DNA of 64,000 nucleotides, from assembly GCF_000016505.1 (NCBI RefSeq), contig NC_009706.1, positions 1,984,001 through 2,048,000 on the forward strand, written 5' to 3'. The stretch's first letter is position 1; every line of letters begins with the position of its first letter. The position numbers and the translations under genes are program-made. Of the stretch, positions 25,214 through 34,181 are shown piece after piece. Source of the DNA: Clostridium kluyveri DSM 555 (GTDB taxonomy: Bacteria; Bacillota; Clostridia; Clostridiales; Clostridiaceae). Under the pieces are notes generated by a model, which worked only from the letters and a program-made list of their open reading frames with translations, had not been told where the DNA came from and ran no database searches.

Positions 25214-25544
25214 TTCTCACCCTCCCTATAACTATAAATTCACTTCCTACCTGGGCAACCAATACCCTGTCACCTGACTTCAGGGGTTTTAACATTTCTG
25301 GAGTTTTTACATTATGTGAATGACTGTATTCTCCTCCAGCAACATCAGTTTGAGTAAAATAATCCTTATCCAGTTTTAAATAGTCAAGTACCTTGTAATC
25401 CGTTATCTCATGTTTAAAGTTATCAAGTTTCAACCCTGCTTCTGTCATAGTGCCAAATTCAACGCCAAGTCCCGAAACAGCATTATTTACAGATTTATTA
25501 GTGTGGTCTTTCATTGTACTAGCTAGTTCCTCCATCTCCCGCAT
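25206..25544 (-). CDS. XkdR/DUF2577 baseplate protein
   Basis: A 112-residue protein with the sequence LKSGDRVLVAQVGSEFIVIGRV at its end, as in DUF2577. These small proteins lie between XkdQ and XkdS in PBSX-type tails. It overlaps XkdQ by 26 bases. Confidence 0.85.
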   Translation of the reverse strand: MREMEELASTMKDHTNKSVNNAVSGLGVEFGTMTEAGLKLDNFKHEITDYKVLDYLKLDKDYFTQTDVAGGEYSHSHNVKTPEMLKPLKSGDRVLVAQVGSEFIVIGRVRNA

Positions 25545-26505
25545 AAAACTTCCTCCTTATATAATCCATAGTTCCAACGGTTAACTCCATCTTCCCACTG
25601 CTTCCCAAAGTGTGTGTAACACTTGCCACATATAGTTCAACGCCATCAAGGCTTACTTTATCCCCTGCCCTTATGGTATTTATATCAACGCCACAGCTTA
25701 TATTTATATAGTCCTCACCTGTGCTAAAAATGGAATCTGCTTTTTTCTTGGCTTCATCTGCATTTGTTACCTTGTCGTCCTGAACTATCTTTCTTAAAGT
25801 ACCATAACCTCTGGTTTCTTTTTCATAGATACCAATGACGGGCGATAAGCTTTCATCCTGCTGTGTTCCTAAAACTTTTACCTGGGTTACAGCACCTTCG
25901 AGAGAACTGTATTCCTCTATTTCCTCTGCTATGGATTCTAATTTCCATACAGTAGTATTTGTACCTATCTCAATCAGATCCAGTTTATCTTCCTGCATCC
26001 TGACTTTGTAGAGCTTACCGCCTTTCTGGGCTGTCTCCTTCAGGTCTTTAAATATCATGTCAAGAATTTTATCGCCACCTCTGTATATATTCTTGGCAAG
26101 CCCTATTCCTGTATCTGCAAAAATTCCTATAGGTATATTCCAGTCACCTGCATACCTTGTTATCCTCTGAGTGGCGGTCTGACCCTCTATGTGCTGGTAC
26201 TCATCCTCTGAATTTTCAAGATAGACTGTTCTCTCCTTACATTCAAGGTTCAGGTAATGCTCTTTTCTGTTTCGATCCCTTTCCCATACAACACCTTTAA
26301 ACACCCTTACATCAGTGCTTCCATTAAAGGGAGTATCCCATATTTCAATACCATTGCCTTTAACAAACTGTATGCTCTGGAGCTGTTCAGTTTCAATCAG
26401 CTTGACTGTGGCCATATATGCTATGGAATCTATGCTTTCCTGCAGGGTAACACCCTCATTTAAATTGCCAACCTTATAATTATCTTTTGCGATTATACTT
26501 ATCAT
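25519..26505 (-). CDS. xkdQ: XkdQ-like baseplate hub protein
   Basis: A 328-residue protein related to phage late control D/gp27-like hub proteins. It contains TATQRITRYAGDWNIPIG and NISCGVDINTIRAGDKV. It forms the central hub on which the tube sits. Confidence 0.87.
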   Translation of the reverse strand: MISIIAKDNYKVGNLNEGVTLQESIDSIAYMATVKLIETEQLQSIQFVKGNGIEIWDTPFNGSTDVRVFKGVVWERDRNRKEHYLNLECKERTVYLENSEDEYQHIEGQTATQRITRYAGDWNIPIGIFADTGIGLAKNIYRGGDKILDMIFKDLKETAQKGGKLYKVRMQEDKLDLIEIGTNTTVWKLESIAEEIEEYSSLEGAVTQVKVLGTQQDESLSPVIGIYEKETRGYGTLRKIVQDDKVTNADEAKKKADSIFSTGEDYINISCGVDINTIRAGDKVSLDGVELYVASVTHTLGSSGKMELTVGTMDYIRRKFYAGDGGTS

Positions 26506-26513
26506 AGTATCAC

Positions 26514-27272
26514 CTACCTAACATAATCAGTGCAAATCCAGCCTCCATGGTTGCTCCAGTATATATCTGCCCAATTACCCTGTATGCTTCCAATCTTATA
26601 GCACTCATCCTTTTTAACTGTTCCCCTTATTCCATAACTTTCTCCAGGTCCATCTCTCACATTCAAAACATCTGCGGTAACTATTATCCACTCTCCTGCC
26701 CTGTGGGAATACTTTGCACCACTACTTTCCGTAGTAGTTTGTCTATTATCTTGAAGAGTGGAATCGACCTGGGATATTTTAAGGTCCCTATGTGTCCTGA
26801 ATGTAAATGTAAAGTATCTGCTATTATTAAGTCCTTCCGGTCTTATCTCTTCATTCATGGTGCTTAATTTTACCAGGCTGTTAAAGCCTATAACAGTTAT
26901 AATTAATCTTAATGCCTCCTCCTGTTCCTGCCACTTTTCAAGCTTCTCAATAGTTTCTTTTGAATTGGCTATATCTGTATACCTGCAGTAAGGTTCATAG
27001 ACATCTGGAATTAAGGTTTCCATGCTTATTTCCTTTATTTTAGTGCCTTTGTCGCTTATGTCTATTTCCCCTATGTCCACTATATCGGCAGTGCTATATT
27101 TCTTCTCCCTGTTGACTGTGAGACTTAAGGGGTTGACTGGAAAATGGAAAGTCTCACTATCTTTTGTATTTGTTAGGTACACATCAAAATTGCTGTTGGC
27201 AACCCTGTCAAGTGCATTTAGTACAGATTTAGATGCATCCTGTATAACATCAACTATATTGCTAAAGTCCAA
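26514..27272 (-). CDS. XkdP-like tail protein with C-terminal SH3 domain
   Basis: The first 150 residues match the XkdP N-terminal domain (FHFPVNPLSLTVNREKKYST). The usual LysM domain at the C-terminus is replaced here by a bacterial SH3 domain (VLNVRDGPGESYGIRGTVKKDE, about 198-252). Both domain types bind the cell wall, so this is a swap in the wall-contact end of the tail. Confidence 0.85.
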   Translation of the reverse strand: MDFSNIVDVIQDASKSVLNALDRVANSNFDVYLTNTKDSETFHFPVNPLSLTVNREKKYSTADIVDIGEIDISDKGTKIKEISMETLIPDVYEPYCRYTDIANSKETIEKLEKWQEQEEALRLIITVIGFNSLVKLSTMNEEIRPEGLNNSRYFTFTFRTHRDLKISQVDSTLQDNRQTTTESSGAKYSHRAGEWIIVTADVLNVRDGPGESYGIRGTVKKDECYKIGSIQGNWADIYWSNHGGWICTDYVR

Positions 27273-27284
27273 AAAATCACCCCC

Positions 27285-27352
27285 TATTCCATTATCTTCT
27301 AAAGGTTTTGGTATTATTTTGTAGAATTATCACCTAAAAGGAGGTGATGAAC
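27285..27352 (+). repeat. Regulatory cassette copy R1
   Basis: First of three copies (also about 32818-32892 and 33546-33617). Shared blocks are CCATTATCTTCTAAAGGTTT and TTGTAGAATTATCA, then an inverted repeat around the ribosome site (ATCACCT, loop, AGGTGAT). A TAGAAT element may be the -10. In all copies the arms stay complementary although their bases differ. Confidence 0.75.
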
Positions 27353-27577
27353 ATGCAAATAACATTAACCTATAATTTTAGTTCTGAGTGTCCTTATTTA
27401 AATGAACCCCATTGTATATCCATTGACTATATAAAATTTGATATGACTGGCACTGGAATGCCCGGATATAAAAAAGGTTCTTATTTCTGCAATAAAGTAA
27501 AAAACTGTCCATATCCTTCAAAAGATAGATGGGGACGCTGTCCTGTTTACTTAGATGCTCCTTGTCCACCTGAGTAA
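27353..27577 (+). CDS. Small cysteine-rich protein behind cassette R1 (74 aa)
   Basis: Start at the ATG eight bases after GGAGG. The product holds six cysteines, including ECPYLNEPHC, KNCPYPS and RCPVYLDAPC, so metal binding is likely. It points against the late operon and overlaps the convergent gene by 31 bases. Function unknown. Confidence 0.65.
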   Translation: MQITLTYNFSSECPYLNEPHCISIDYIKFDMTGTGMPGYKKGSYFCNKVKNCPYPSKDRWGRCPVYLDAPCPPE

Positions 27578-28065
27578 GATGTATCAATTAAATTAGACAG
27601 TTTATAAAATGCCGGCCATGGATTGAGGGTTTGCTTGTTTTCGCTGCAATAGTGGCCGCATCCAACACATGCATCAGGTACATTCTTTTTCTTATCCCAG
27701 CAAGTAAAAATAAACATTTTTAAGTGACGATAAATACATTCAAGCTCGCCTTTATTGAGTTGTTCCTGTTGCTCCAGTTTTGTATTCATAACTCGTGCCC
27801 AAATAAGATAATCCAGACCTGTTATATGAACTAATTTATTCATTACATCTGAATAAATAAAATCACTTTTAAAGCAATCTCTAACAAACTTGCATGTATT
27901 ACATGGATTATAATCTTCAAGTTTATTTTCCACTCGATCTATATACATTTGTAAATGACTTGCTACACAGAATATTTCATGTTCAGTAAATTGGAACTGC
28001 TTCTGAGCTGGTACTTCAGAAGCAGTCGTTTCTTTATTCACATCTTGTAATTTTTCATTACTCAT
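27547..28065 (-). CDS. Cysteine-rich hypothetical protein (172 aa)
   Basis: A mostly helical protein with two cysteine clusters (CNTCKFVRDC about residue 55 and CVGCGHYC about 134), suggesting a zinc or iron-sulfur site. It lies between the tape measure and XkdP genes. It is not a known tail component and is probably an accessory gene. Confidence 0.7.
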   Translation of the reverse strand: MSNEKLQDVNKETTASEVPAQKQFQFTEHEIFCVASHLQMYIDRVENKLEDYNPCNTCKFVRDCFKSDFIYSDVMNKLVHITGLDYLIWARVMNTKLEQQEQLNKGELECIYRHLKMFIFTCWDKKKNVPDACVGCGHYCSENKQTLNPWPAFYKLSNLIDTSYSGGQGASK

Positions 28066-28071
28066 CTATCC

Positions 28072-31000
28072 TCACCTCTTCAAATTTTGTAACGTCTTTC
28101 TAAATTCTGTAGCAAATTTCTTTGTGGCTTGTATTACTATGGTATCAATATCTAGGTCACTACTAAAATTATTTTCTACATCAATATTTATATCTCCATA
28201 GCTAGTTCCAGCCATAGCTACCTGTGGTTGGGAAGTATAATAACTTAAGTTTTCAGGAATATCTTTATTTTCAGTACCTGTTAAACTTAGTCCAGATACA
28301 GCATTTTTTATCCTGTTTATTGAATTTGCAGCCCTTTCCATTAGACCCACAGATTTATTATGAGTTAACACCTGTTCTCCTCCAGTGAAGTCCACAAATT
28401 CCCAACCTCTTTCATTTATTCTGGCCAGACCTTTCTTTGCGTTGTCTGTACCGGTTGCATATCCGACATATGAACCACCCTTAAACAAAGGAGTGTTAAA
28501 AACACTTCCATATCTACTTTTTATATAATTTATGGCTGCTGCTGCATTGTGTACAGGATTCAATATATTATTAAGCCCCTTGACCATGAACTCTCTAAAC
28601 GTAGAAGGCAATGTTTGAAGCAATCCTGTTGCATGTTCCCCTCCTACACTTATACTGTTATAGGCCAGTGGATTTCCTCCAGATTCAGCCTGAACTAACC
28701 TTAATAATCCAGGAAGCCATGACATAGGTGTGCCTGTTACAGCTAGTGCAGATGCCAACCATCCAGATACATTCCCACTCATGCCACCGGCCATGGATGA
28801 AATATCTCCAATCCAGCTTTTTATAAACGATTTAATATCTATAGATGTCATTCCTTTTATAACTCCTTGTGGGATAAATTTAGATAGTCTAGTCATAACC
28901 GCAGATGGGGAATGTATTTCAAAGCCTGTCTTGAATTCCTCAATTACTTTATCTGTGAGAATTTTTACTGCACTTGTTACATCTGACGTTGCAGCCCTTA
29001 TACCCTGTGCAAAGTCGTTCATTATGGCACCGCCATACACATGCCCAGTTCTTGAGAATAAATTAAGTATCGAACCAGATTCATTTGTAACTCTATTCAC
29101 TGAATTGGTTGATACTTTTTTATTATCTAAAATTCCACTACTTAAATTATCATTTATCTTGTTACCATACTTTTTAAATTGAGTTAGTGAATCATCTCCA
29201 AGGGCAATGGAAGTGGATATATTAGCTGTAGCTTTTGCGACTTTACCTGTTCCAGTTGAGCCACCTCCTACAATACCACCGTTGGCAAACATTCTTACTC
29301 CTAACATTCTTCCTGCCTGCTGCCATAAGCTTAGTCCTCTATTTCTTCTAGAGCTTGATAAAGGAATAACTGCTTCCGTTCCTGCTTCACCGATTAAAGT
29401 AACCTCTGGACCATTTACAATACCACCATTGGCTTTGGTGTGTAATCCGGTTACACTTTCTCCTTTTGTCATAACTTTTTCTAGGAGAGCATATGCAGGA
29501 CCACCTATATGTTCCTTAAACCAAGTAGAAAAATTAGACCAAGTTGTTTCTACTGTTTTTCTACCAGAACTAAGCTTACTTCCTATCCAATCTCCAACAG
29601 TAGTAGCCACACTTTTTGTTGGCTCTCCAATATTTTCACTCCACCATCCAGAGAAGCCGGTCCATGCAGTATGAGCTGTAGATTTAGCGTCATTAAATCT
29701 TTCTCCTATCCATTGGCCAGCAGATGAAGCATATCCTTTTACTGGTTCAGACACATTAGTTCCCCACCAAGTTGAGAAGTCACTCCATTTATTTGAAGCC
29801 CACGCCTTACCTTCTCCTACTTTATCGCCAACCCATTTCCCTGATTCAGAAGCTTTATTTTTAATTGGAGTAAATACATTATTACTAAGCCATTGACCAT
29901 AAGGTGCCCAGGCTCTAGCAGCCGCATCTTTTCCCATGGCAAAAGCACCAACAGTAAAGTTTATAGTATTTATGGCACCATTTTTAAGAGGAGTACCTAC
30001 TTTATTACCAAACCAAGTCCCAAAATTATTCCATGATGTTTGAACGGACTTTTTAGCATTTCCAAAGCCTTTCTTTAAATAATTAACTGCTGGTCCTGTC
30101 TTATCATATATCCAATCAAGGGCTTTTTCTCCTCCTATTGAACCTGCTATACTTCCGGCTACTCCTCCTATAGTGCCCCCTATGGCACCTCCTGCGGCCA
30201 TACCTGCTGCAGTTCCAGCACCGGGAATTATAGAACCTATAACTCCACCAATACCTCCACCAAGTGTGGCTCCTGCTTTTGCACCAGCTACCCCTCCAGC
30301 TATTCCTCCGGCAATATTGCCTGCTGCCCCAACAGTAGCTTTTTTCTTATCAGAAGCCGTTGCTATATCAATACCTGCACCCGCGAGTGTAAGCCCTGCA
30401 CCAAGCAAAGGAACCTTTTTAGCAACCTTTCCTACTTTGCTTAAACCACTTCCCATCCTAGTTACTTCAGATACGTCTTTACCTACATTTTTAACATCCT
30501 TTGACTTCTTTACAAAATCATTGTACTCCTTTATAGCTTTATTTAACTTGTCCTGATTTATCTTTCTTAATTTTTCTGCATTTGCGGATTCATTTACTGC
30601 CTTTCTAAAATCCGATGCTGCTTTCTTTAAATCAGAAGTATTATCAGCATTCCTAGTAGATTTAAACGTATCTCTGGCTTTGTTATATGCATCTTTCTTT
30701 GTATTTGCATTTCTACCAGAAAATTTAGCTTCTTCTCTAGCTTTATCAACATTAGATTTTAATCTGTTTATTTCTTCTGAAAAAGGCTTAGATGCTTTAC
30801 TGGAAGTACTTGAAGCTTTTGAAGCACTTCCTGCTGTACCTGCCATTTCTTCGGCAGCATTTGAAGCAGTTTTGGCTCCCTTCTTACCAACAGCCCACTT
30901 ACCTAGCTTAAATGCACCTTTGGCAGCTTTTGCACCGCCTTTTATTATAGCGCCACCACCTGCGGCATATAAGCCATAATCTAATATCATAGCTTTAGTA

Positions 31001-31809
31001 ATACTTTCAGCATTTGGATTTTTTACAGCATTTAAATTAGCATCTTTAAAAGCAGTTAAAAGCTTCTTTATAATTTCATCAGTATTAAAAGCTTTGAGAA
31101 ATGCATCTAAGAAGGATTTACCTGCTGTATTTCCAGTTTTATTTATATCATCTCCACCAGAGAAAGCATCTAATACAGCTATTATTCCCCCTCCAAGTAC
31201 ACTTCCTATACTAGAACCCATTTCACTGGCAACTTTATTTATTTTAGGTCTACCATCACCACTCCACCAACTTGAAAGAGGTTCAGCTATAACCTTATCC
31301 CAAGCAAGCGTTATCTTTCCCCCAAAATCAGCATTTTTCCACTGGCTACTATCCATTAATTTACTTAACCTCTGCTGGCTTTTCTCAAGTCCACCACCTA
31401 TAAAAGTACTTACATTTTCTCCAGCTTTTCTGAATAGTTTTCCAAGTTCAGTAACCTTTTTGTCATTTTTATCAAGCCATGTTGTAACTTTAGTTAGCCC
31501 TGGTTTTATTCCAGTCCATAATCCATTACCCCATTGAGTTAAAAATTTATTATCCAGAGTATCTTTAAGGGTAGACATTAATCCAAGTGCAGTTTTGGCT
31601 TGATTCTGCATCATTCCACCAAATCTTTGATTCATTCCCGTAAGCAATGCTTTTATAGCTTTATCTGATTCAAGCCCTTGCTTACCTATTTCACCTACTT
31701 GTTCAGCTGTCAACCCAAGCTGTTCCTGAAGTATTTTAGCAGCTGGAACTCCTGCCTCTGTTAATTGAAGAATCTCATCCCCTTGGACTCTCCCTTTTGC
31801 TTTCATTTG
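28072..31809 (-). CDS. Tape measure protein, exon 2
   Basis: These 1245 codons follow the intron. Together with exon 1 the protein has 1460 residues and sets tail length. It contains a helical region, glycine-rich membrane-like segments (about 490-560 of this exon), repeated tryptophan motifs (WSNFSTWF, WTGFSGWW), and near the end a lytic-transglycosylase-like domain (VQAESGGNPLAYN, ATGLLQTLPSTF). A TTG at 31812 could mimic a start but has no ribosome site. The final 20 residues recur in the gene at 47976. Confidence 0.92.
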   Translation of the reverse strand, partial: QMKAKGRVQGDEILQLTEAGVPAAKILQEQLGLTAEQVGEIGKQGLESDKAIKALLTGMNQRFGGMMQNQAKTALGLMSTLKDTLDNKFLTQWGNGLWTGIKPGLTKVTTWLDKNDKKVTELGKLFRKAGENVSTFIGGGLEKSQQRLSKLMDSSQWKNADFGGKITLAWDKVIAEPLSSWWSGDGRPKINKVASEMGSSIGSVLGGGIIAVLDAFSGGDDINKTGNTAGKSFLDAFLKAFNTDEIIKKLLTAFKDANLNAVKNPNAESITKAMILDYGLYAAGGGAIIKGGAKAAKGAFKLGKWAVGKKGAKTASNAAEEMAGTAGSASKASSTSSKASKPFSEEINRLKSNVDKAREEAKFSGRNANTKKDAYNKARDTFKSTRNADNTSDLKKAASDFRKAVNESANAEKLRKINQDKLNKAIKEYNDFVKKSKDVKNVGKDVSEVTRMGSGLSKVGKVAKKVPLLGAGLTLAGAGIDIATASDKKKATVGAAGNIAGGIAGGVAGAKAGATLGGGIGGVIGSIIPGAGTAAGMAAGGAIGGTIGGVAGSIAGSIGGEKALDWIYDKTGPAVNYLKKGFGNAKKSVQTSWNNFGTWFGNKVGTPLKNGAINTINFTVGAFAMGKDAAARAWAPYGQWLSNNVFTPIKNKASESGKWVGDKVGEGKAWASNKWSDFSTWWGTNVSEPVKGYASSAGQWIGERFNDAKSTAHTAWTGFSGWWSENIGEPTKSVATTVGDWIGSKLSSGRKTVETTWSNFSTWFKEHIGGPAYALLEKVMTKGESVTGLHTKANGGIVNGPEVTLIGEAGTEAVIPLSSSRRNRGLSLWQQAGRMLGVRMFANGGIVGGGSTGTGKVAKATANISTSIALGDDSLTQFKKYGNKINDNLSSGILDNKKVSTNSVNRVTNESGSILNLFSRTGHVYGGAIMNDFAQGIRAATSDVTSAVKILTDKVIEEFKTGFEIHSPSAVMTRLSKFIPQGVIKGMTSIDIKSFIKSWIGDISSMAGGMSGNVSGWLASALAVTGTPMSWLPGLLRLVQAESGGNPLAYNSISVGGEHATGLLQTLPSTFREFMVKGLNNILNPVHNAAAAINYIKSRYGSVFNTPLFKGGSYVGYATGTDNAKKGLARINERGWEFVDFTGGEQVLTHNKSVGLMERAANSINRIKNAVSGLSLTGTENKDIPENLSYYTSQPQVAMAGTSYGDINIDVENNFSSDLDIDTIVIQATKKFATEFRKTLQNLKR

Positions 31810-32107
31810 CAATTTTGTTATCTATGAGACTTTTTATCCTCATAATCTGGAGGTTTCCCTCATTGGTTATCGGTATGTCATTTCATACCCAGTTCGGCGT
31901 ACATTTTCAACCAATAAAAAGGACAACCTTTAATATTAGTTGTCGGGTACTCTTGGAAGGATTATATTTATTCACCTTCTACGCTCTACACTACTTATAG
32001 CCTTTCGTAATCTATAAGCTTAGCACGGTATTACCATAGGTTTTATTAAAACCTTTAGGATTCACCGTTTTTATCCGATTTATAACTCGGCCAAATAATA
32101 TTATTAA
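31810..32107 (-). ncRNA. Group I self-splicing intron in the tape measure gene (298 nt)
   Basis: On the minus strand exon 1 ends in CTCGGT. The intron's guide GCCGAG (32091-32086) pairs with it perfectly, with the required U-G at the splice site. P7 is GCGTA (31984-31980) with TACGC (31901-31897), each in the expected context (GTAGAGCGTAGAA and AAAATGTACGCCG). P4, P5, P6, a P7.1 hairpin (GAAGG/CCTTC), P8 (GACAAC/GTTGTC) and P9 (GGTATG/CATACC) can be drawn. The last base is G. Removing it joins codon 215 (GGT) to CAA ATG in frame and restores a continuous family sequence. P7.1 points to subgroup IA. There is no endonuclease ORF. Confidence 0.93.
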
Positions 32108-32752
32108 ACCGAGTGCCAAAGTTATTTGATTTATTCCTTCGGCTCCAAGCCCCAGTCCAGATGCAGCATCTCCTATTGTAGATAAATCAGGCAGAATACT
32201 TTTAACATCCCACCCAAAGGCAAGCATTTTCTTACTTGCATCAGCTAATTGTGGAAATTCGAAAGGTGTTGCATTCGCCATATTTTGAGCTTGAGTCAGG
32301 AATGAATTTGCCTGCTCTGCACTTTTAAGCATTGTAGTAAATGCTATCTGGGTTTGTTCAAAATCCCCAGATAGCTGCATGGGTTTTATTATTCCAGCCC
32401 ATGTACCACCAACTCCTAAAAGTACACCTTGGAGTGATGTGGCTGCAGATATTACTTTATTTATTCCACTTCTCATTATACTCAATGAGCCAGATACCTT
32501 ATCTTTAATCATTACAGTAGGAGAAGCTACAAGCCTATTTAACTTGTTTAAAGTTGAATTGATTTTTTCAATCCTGCTGGTAGCTCTATCGTTTATCTTT
32601 GCAGAAGGTGACACTGACATTTTATTTAATATATTTGCTCTTTTTTGTGTCTGTTCAAAATATCTGTCAAGAGCACTTATCTTCTTTTTACTTGATTCAT
32701 CCCCCTGTACACCGATCACAATGTCCAAGTGATATATTTCTCTTTCAGCCAA
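32108..32752 (-). CDS. Tape measure protein, exon 1
   Basis: The first 215 codons of the tape measure protein, with a helical N-terminus (IVIGVQGDESSKKKISALDRYF) and the conserved core (QTQIAFTTMLKSAEQANSFL, FPQLADASKKMLAFG). Unspliced mRNA would read on for 31 foreign codons and stop at 32012. The gene starts after GGAGG at 32752. Confidence 0.9.
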
Positions 32753-32817
32753 ACTCTCGCCTCCTTCCTGAATGATTTATTTGATTATTTCAAAACACTA
32801 TAATTTGGCACTCACCT

Positions 32818-32892
32818 CCTTATCCCATTATCTTCTAAAGGTTTGGTATTTATTTGTAGAATTATCACTTTAAAAGGTAGGTGATAATGGTG
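32818..32892 (+). repeat. Regulatory cassette copy R2
   Basis: Second copy of the cassette seen at 27285. The inverted repeat is ATTATCAC/GTGATAAT around the ribosome site. The block also includes CACCTCCTTATCCC, which read on the minus strand is a ribosome site with no gene left behind it. R3 has the same sequence with a live minus-strand gene. Confidence 0.75.
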
Positions 32893-33117
32893 ATGAAAGT
32901 TAAACTTACTTGCCAATGTGGCGAAAGTTTTAATATTGATGCAAATAATTTTAAAGATAAAACTACAATAATCTGTCAAAATTGCGATTCCAAATTTCCT
33001 GAAGATAAATTTCAAGATTTCAAAGACTCAATAATAAAACTTAATGATATACATGAATCTCTTAATGAAATTACAGACGGTTATCGTAAACCTCACTGGA
33101 CTTTTGAATTTGAATGA
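32893..33117 (+). CDS. Zinc-ribbon protein behind cassette R2 (74 aa)
   Basis: The start at MKVKLTCQCG is preferred by spacing from AGGTAGGTG. Two CxC/CxxC pairs (CQCG near residue 7 and CQNC near 29) form a likely zinc ribbon, followed by an acidic helical tail. It ends exactly where the convergent 138-aa gene ends. Confidence 0.65.
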   Translation: MKVKLTCQCGESFNIDANNFKDKTTIICQNCDSKFPEDKFQDFKDSIIKLNDIHESLNEITDGYRKPHWTFEFE

Positions 33118-33534
33118 TTATTTTTTATTCCAAGGATAAATATTTTCTAAAGCATCAACAGTTTCTGTCATAATTTCTTTGGCTTGTTTGATTGAAAGAT
33201 TATTTTCACTAAAAACAGAAAAAATCTTACGTGTTATTTTGTATTTCTCATTTTGATTTAATTCTTCCCGTATAGGAGGTTGGTTCTCCTGTATGGGTTT
33301 TTCTCTGATTTCTTGATTTTCCATCATTCTCACCCCTTCCACTAGCTTATGGGGAAATAATTCATCCATACTTATTATCATAGGTAATGCTTTATTCACA
33401 AGGAAACTTGCTGTATTCAAGATAGAAAATAATTCAGATTTTATATCTTGACTTTCTAATGGCTGTGCTTGTCCTTCAAGTGCAGCCACTCTTTTTTCTA
33501 ATTCCTCATACTTTTGTTCTAATGCTTTGTCCAC
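33118..33534 (-). CDS. Helical hypothetical protein (138 aa)
   Basis: GTG start well spaced from AAGGAGGTGAGG. The first 30 residues are a coiled coil. The middle is hydrophobic and helical, and the end is charged. It is the minus-strand half of the cassette pair R2/R3. No function is recognised. Confidence 0.6.
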   Translation of the reverse strand: MDKALEQKYEELEKRVAALEGQAQPLESQDIKSELFSILNTASFLVNKALPMIISMDELFPHKLVEGVRMMENQEIREKPIQENQPPIREELNQNEKYKITRKIFSVFSENNLSIKQAKEIMTETVDALENIYPWNKK

Positions 33535-33545
33535 TAGCCTCACCT

Positions 33546-33617
33546 CCTTATCCCATTATTTGTTAAAGGTTATAATATTTATTTGTAGAATTATCATCTT
33601 TGGGAAGGTGATAATAT
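33546..33617 (+). repeat. Regulatory cassette copy R3
   Basis: Third copy, with ATTATCATCTT/AAGGTGATAAT arms around the ribosome site. It lies between a divergent minus-strand gene and the small plus-strand gene at 33618. Confidence 0.75.
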
Positions 33618-33818
33618 ATGGCAGAAAGCTTTGAAAAACAACTTATTTTTGATCTATCCAAGGAGTATGTTTTTAGAACCTTTGATTTCCAAAACAGTAC
33701 TCCTGAGGATTTAATTAAAAGCTATCAAGATACCTCAGCAAAAATTGAAAAAGTTCTTAAAGAACAGGATTCTAAGAATGATGAATATCGTGGATTATTA
33801 AATAAAATCATTAAATAA
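33618..33818 (+). CDS. Helical protein behind cassette R3 (66 aa)
   Basis: ATG five bases after the GGTGAT of the hairpin arm. The product is charged and helical with no cysteine, so it is unrelated to the proteins behind R1 and R2. Function unknown. Confidence 0.6.
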   Translation: MAESFEKQLIFDLSKEYVFRTFDFQNSTPEDLIKSYQDTSAKIEKVLKEQDSKNDEYRGLLNKIIK

Positions 33819-33820
33819 TA

Positions 33821-34000
33821 CTACACCACGCTATGCTGAATAGCTTTTAAGCAAAATTCTAAAATAGAAGTAGCTCTAATTACCACAGTTCCTTTTAAGT
33901 TATCTAATATTTTTAGAGCTACTTCCTTTTCCTGTTCATCAAGAAGCCCTGGTTTACCGAAATCATGTGTAAGTATTATTTGTAATTGTTCTTTAGTCAT
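33821..34000 (-). CDS. Hypothetical 59-aa protein
   Basis: ATG after AAGGAGGAATTTCA. The product is helical, with EKEVALKILDNLKG in the middle and one cysteine. It ends two bases from the convergent plus-strand gene, completing the third cassette pair. Confidence 0.6.
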   Translation of the reverse strand: MTKEQLQIILTHDFGKPGLLDEQEKEVALKILDNLKGTVVIRATSILEFCLKAIQHSVV

Positions 34001-34027
34001 TGAAATTCCTCCTTAATCAAGACATTA

Positions 34028-34116
34028 TTAATAGCTCAATTTAAATTCTTTAATTTGAACCTGAATCAATTCAAGCTCTACCGAACTTAAATTTTGTAAA
34101 TCTTTTTATTCATCAT
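34028..34116 (-). pseudogene. Frame-broken tiny ORF
   Basis: Strong GGAGGTGGC site and two ATG codons, but the frame stops after nine codons. The -1 frame, entered at a run of five A, encodes LQNLSSVELELIQVQIKEF and then a stop. It was probably a 30-residue gene that lost its frame. Confidence 0.35.
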
Positions 34117-34136
34117 GCCACCTCCTTCCACCCCAT

Positions 34137-34172
34137 AACAAAAGCACCTGCCATTACAGCAAGTGCTTATTT
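34137..34172 (-). terminator. Rho-independent terminator
   Basis: Arms AAGCACTTGC/GGCAGGTGCTT with T run on the minus strand. Very similar AGCACTT/AGGTGCTT terminators occur at 48421-48450 and 56876-56906. Confidence 0.7.
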
Positions 34173-34181
34173 ATGTTCTAT

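Noticed and set aside
30173-30556. Proline/alanine-rich plus-strand ORF opposite the tape measure gene
   Set aside because: It is the antisense of the glycine/alanine-rich part of the tape measure protein, with no ribosome site.
32012-32107. Last 31 codons of the apparent first tape measure frame
   Set aside because: They are intron sequence read through; they break the family pattern exactly at the splice site.
31810-32107. Group II intron or inserted element
   Set aside because: No domain V hairpin or GUGYG start; the P1, P7 and terminal G fit group I.
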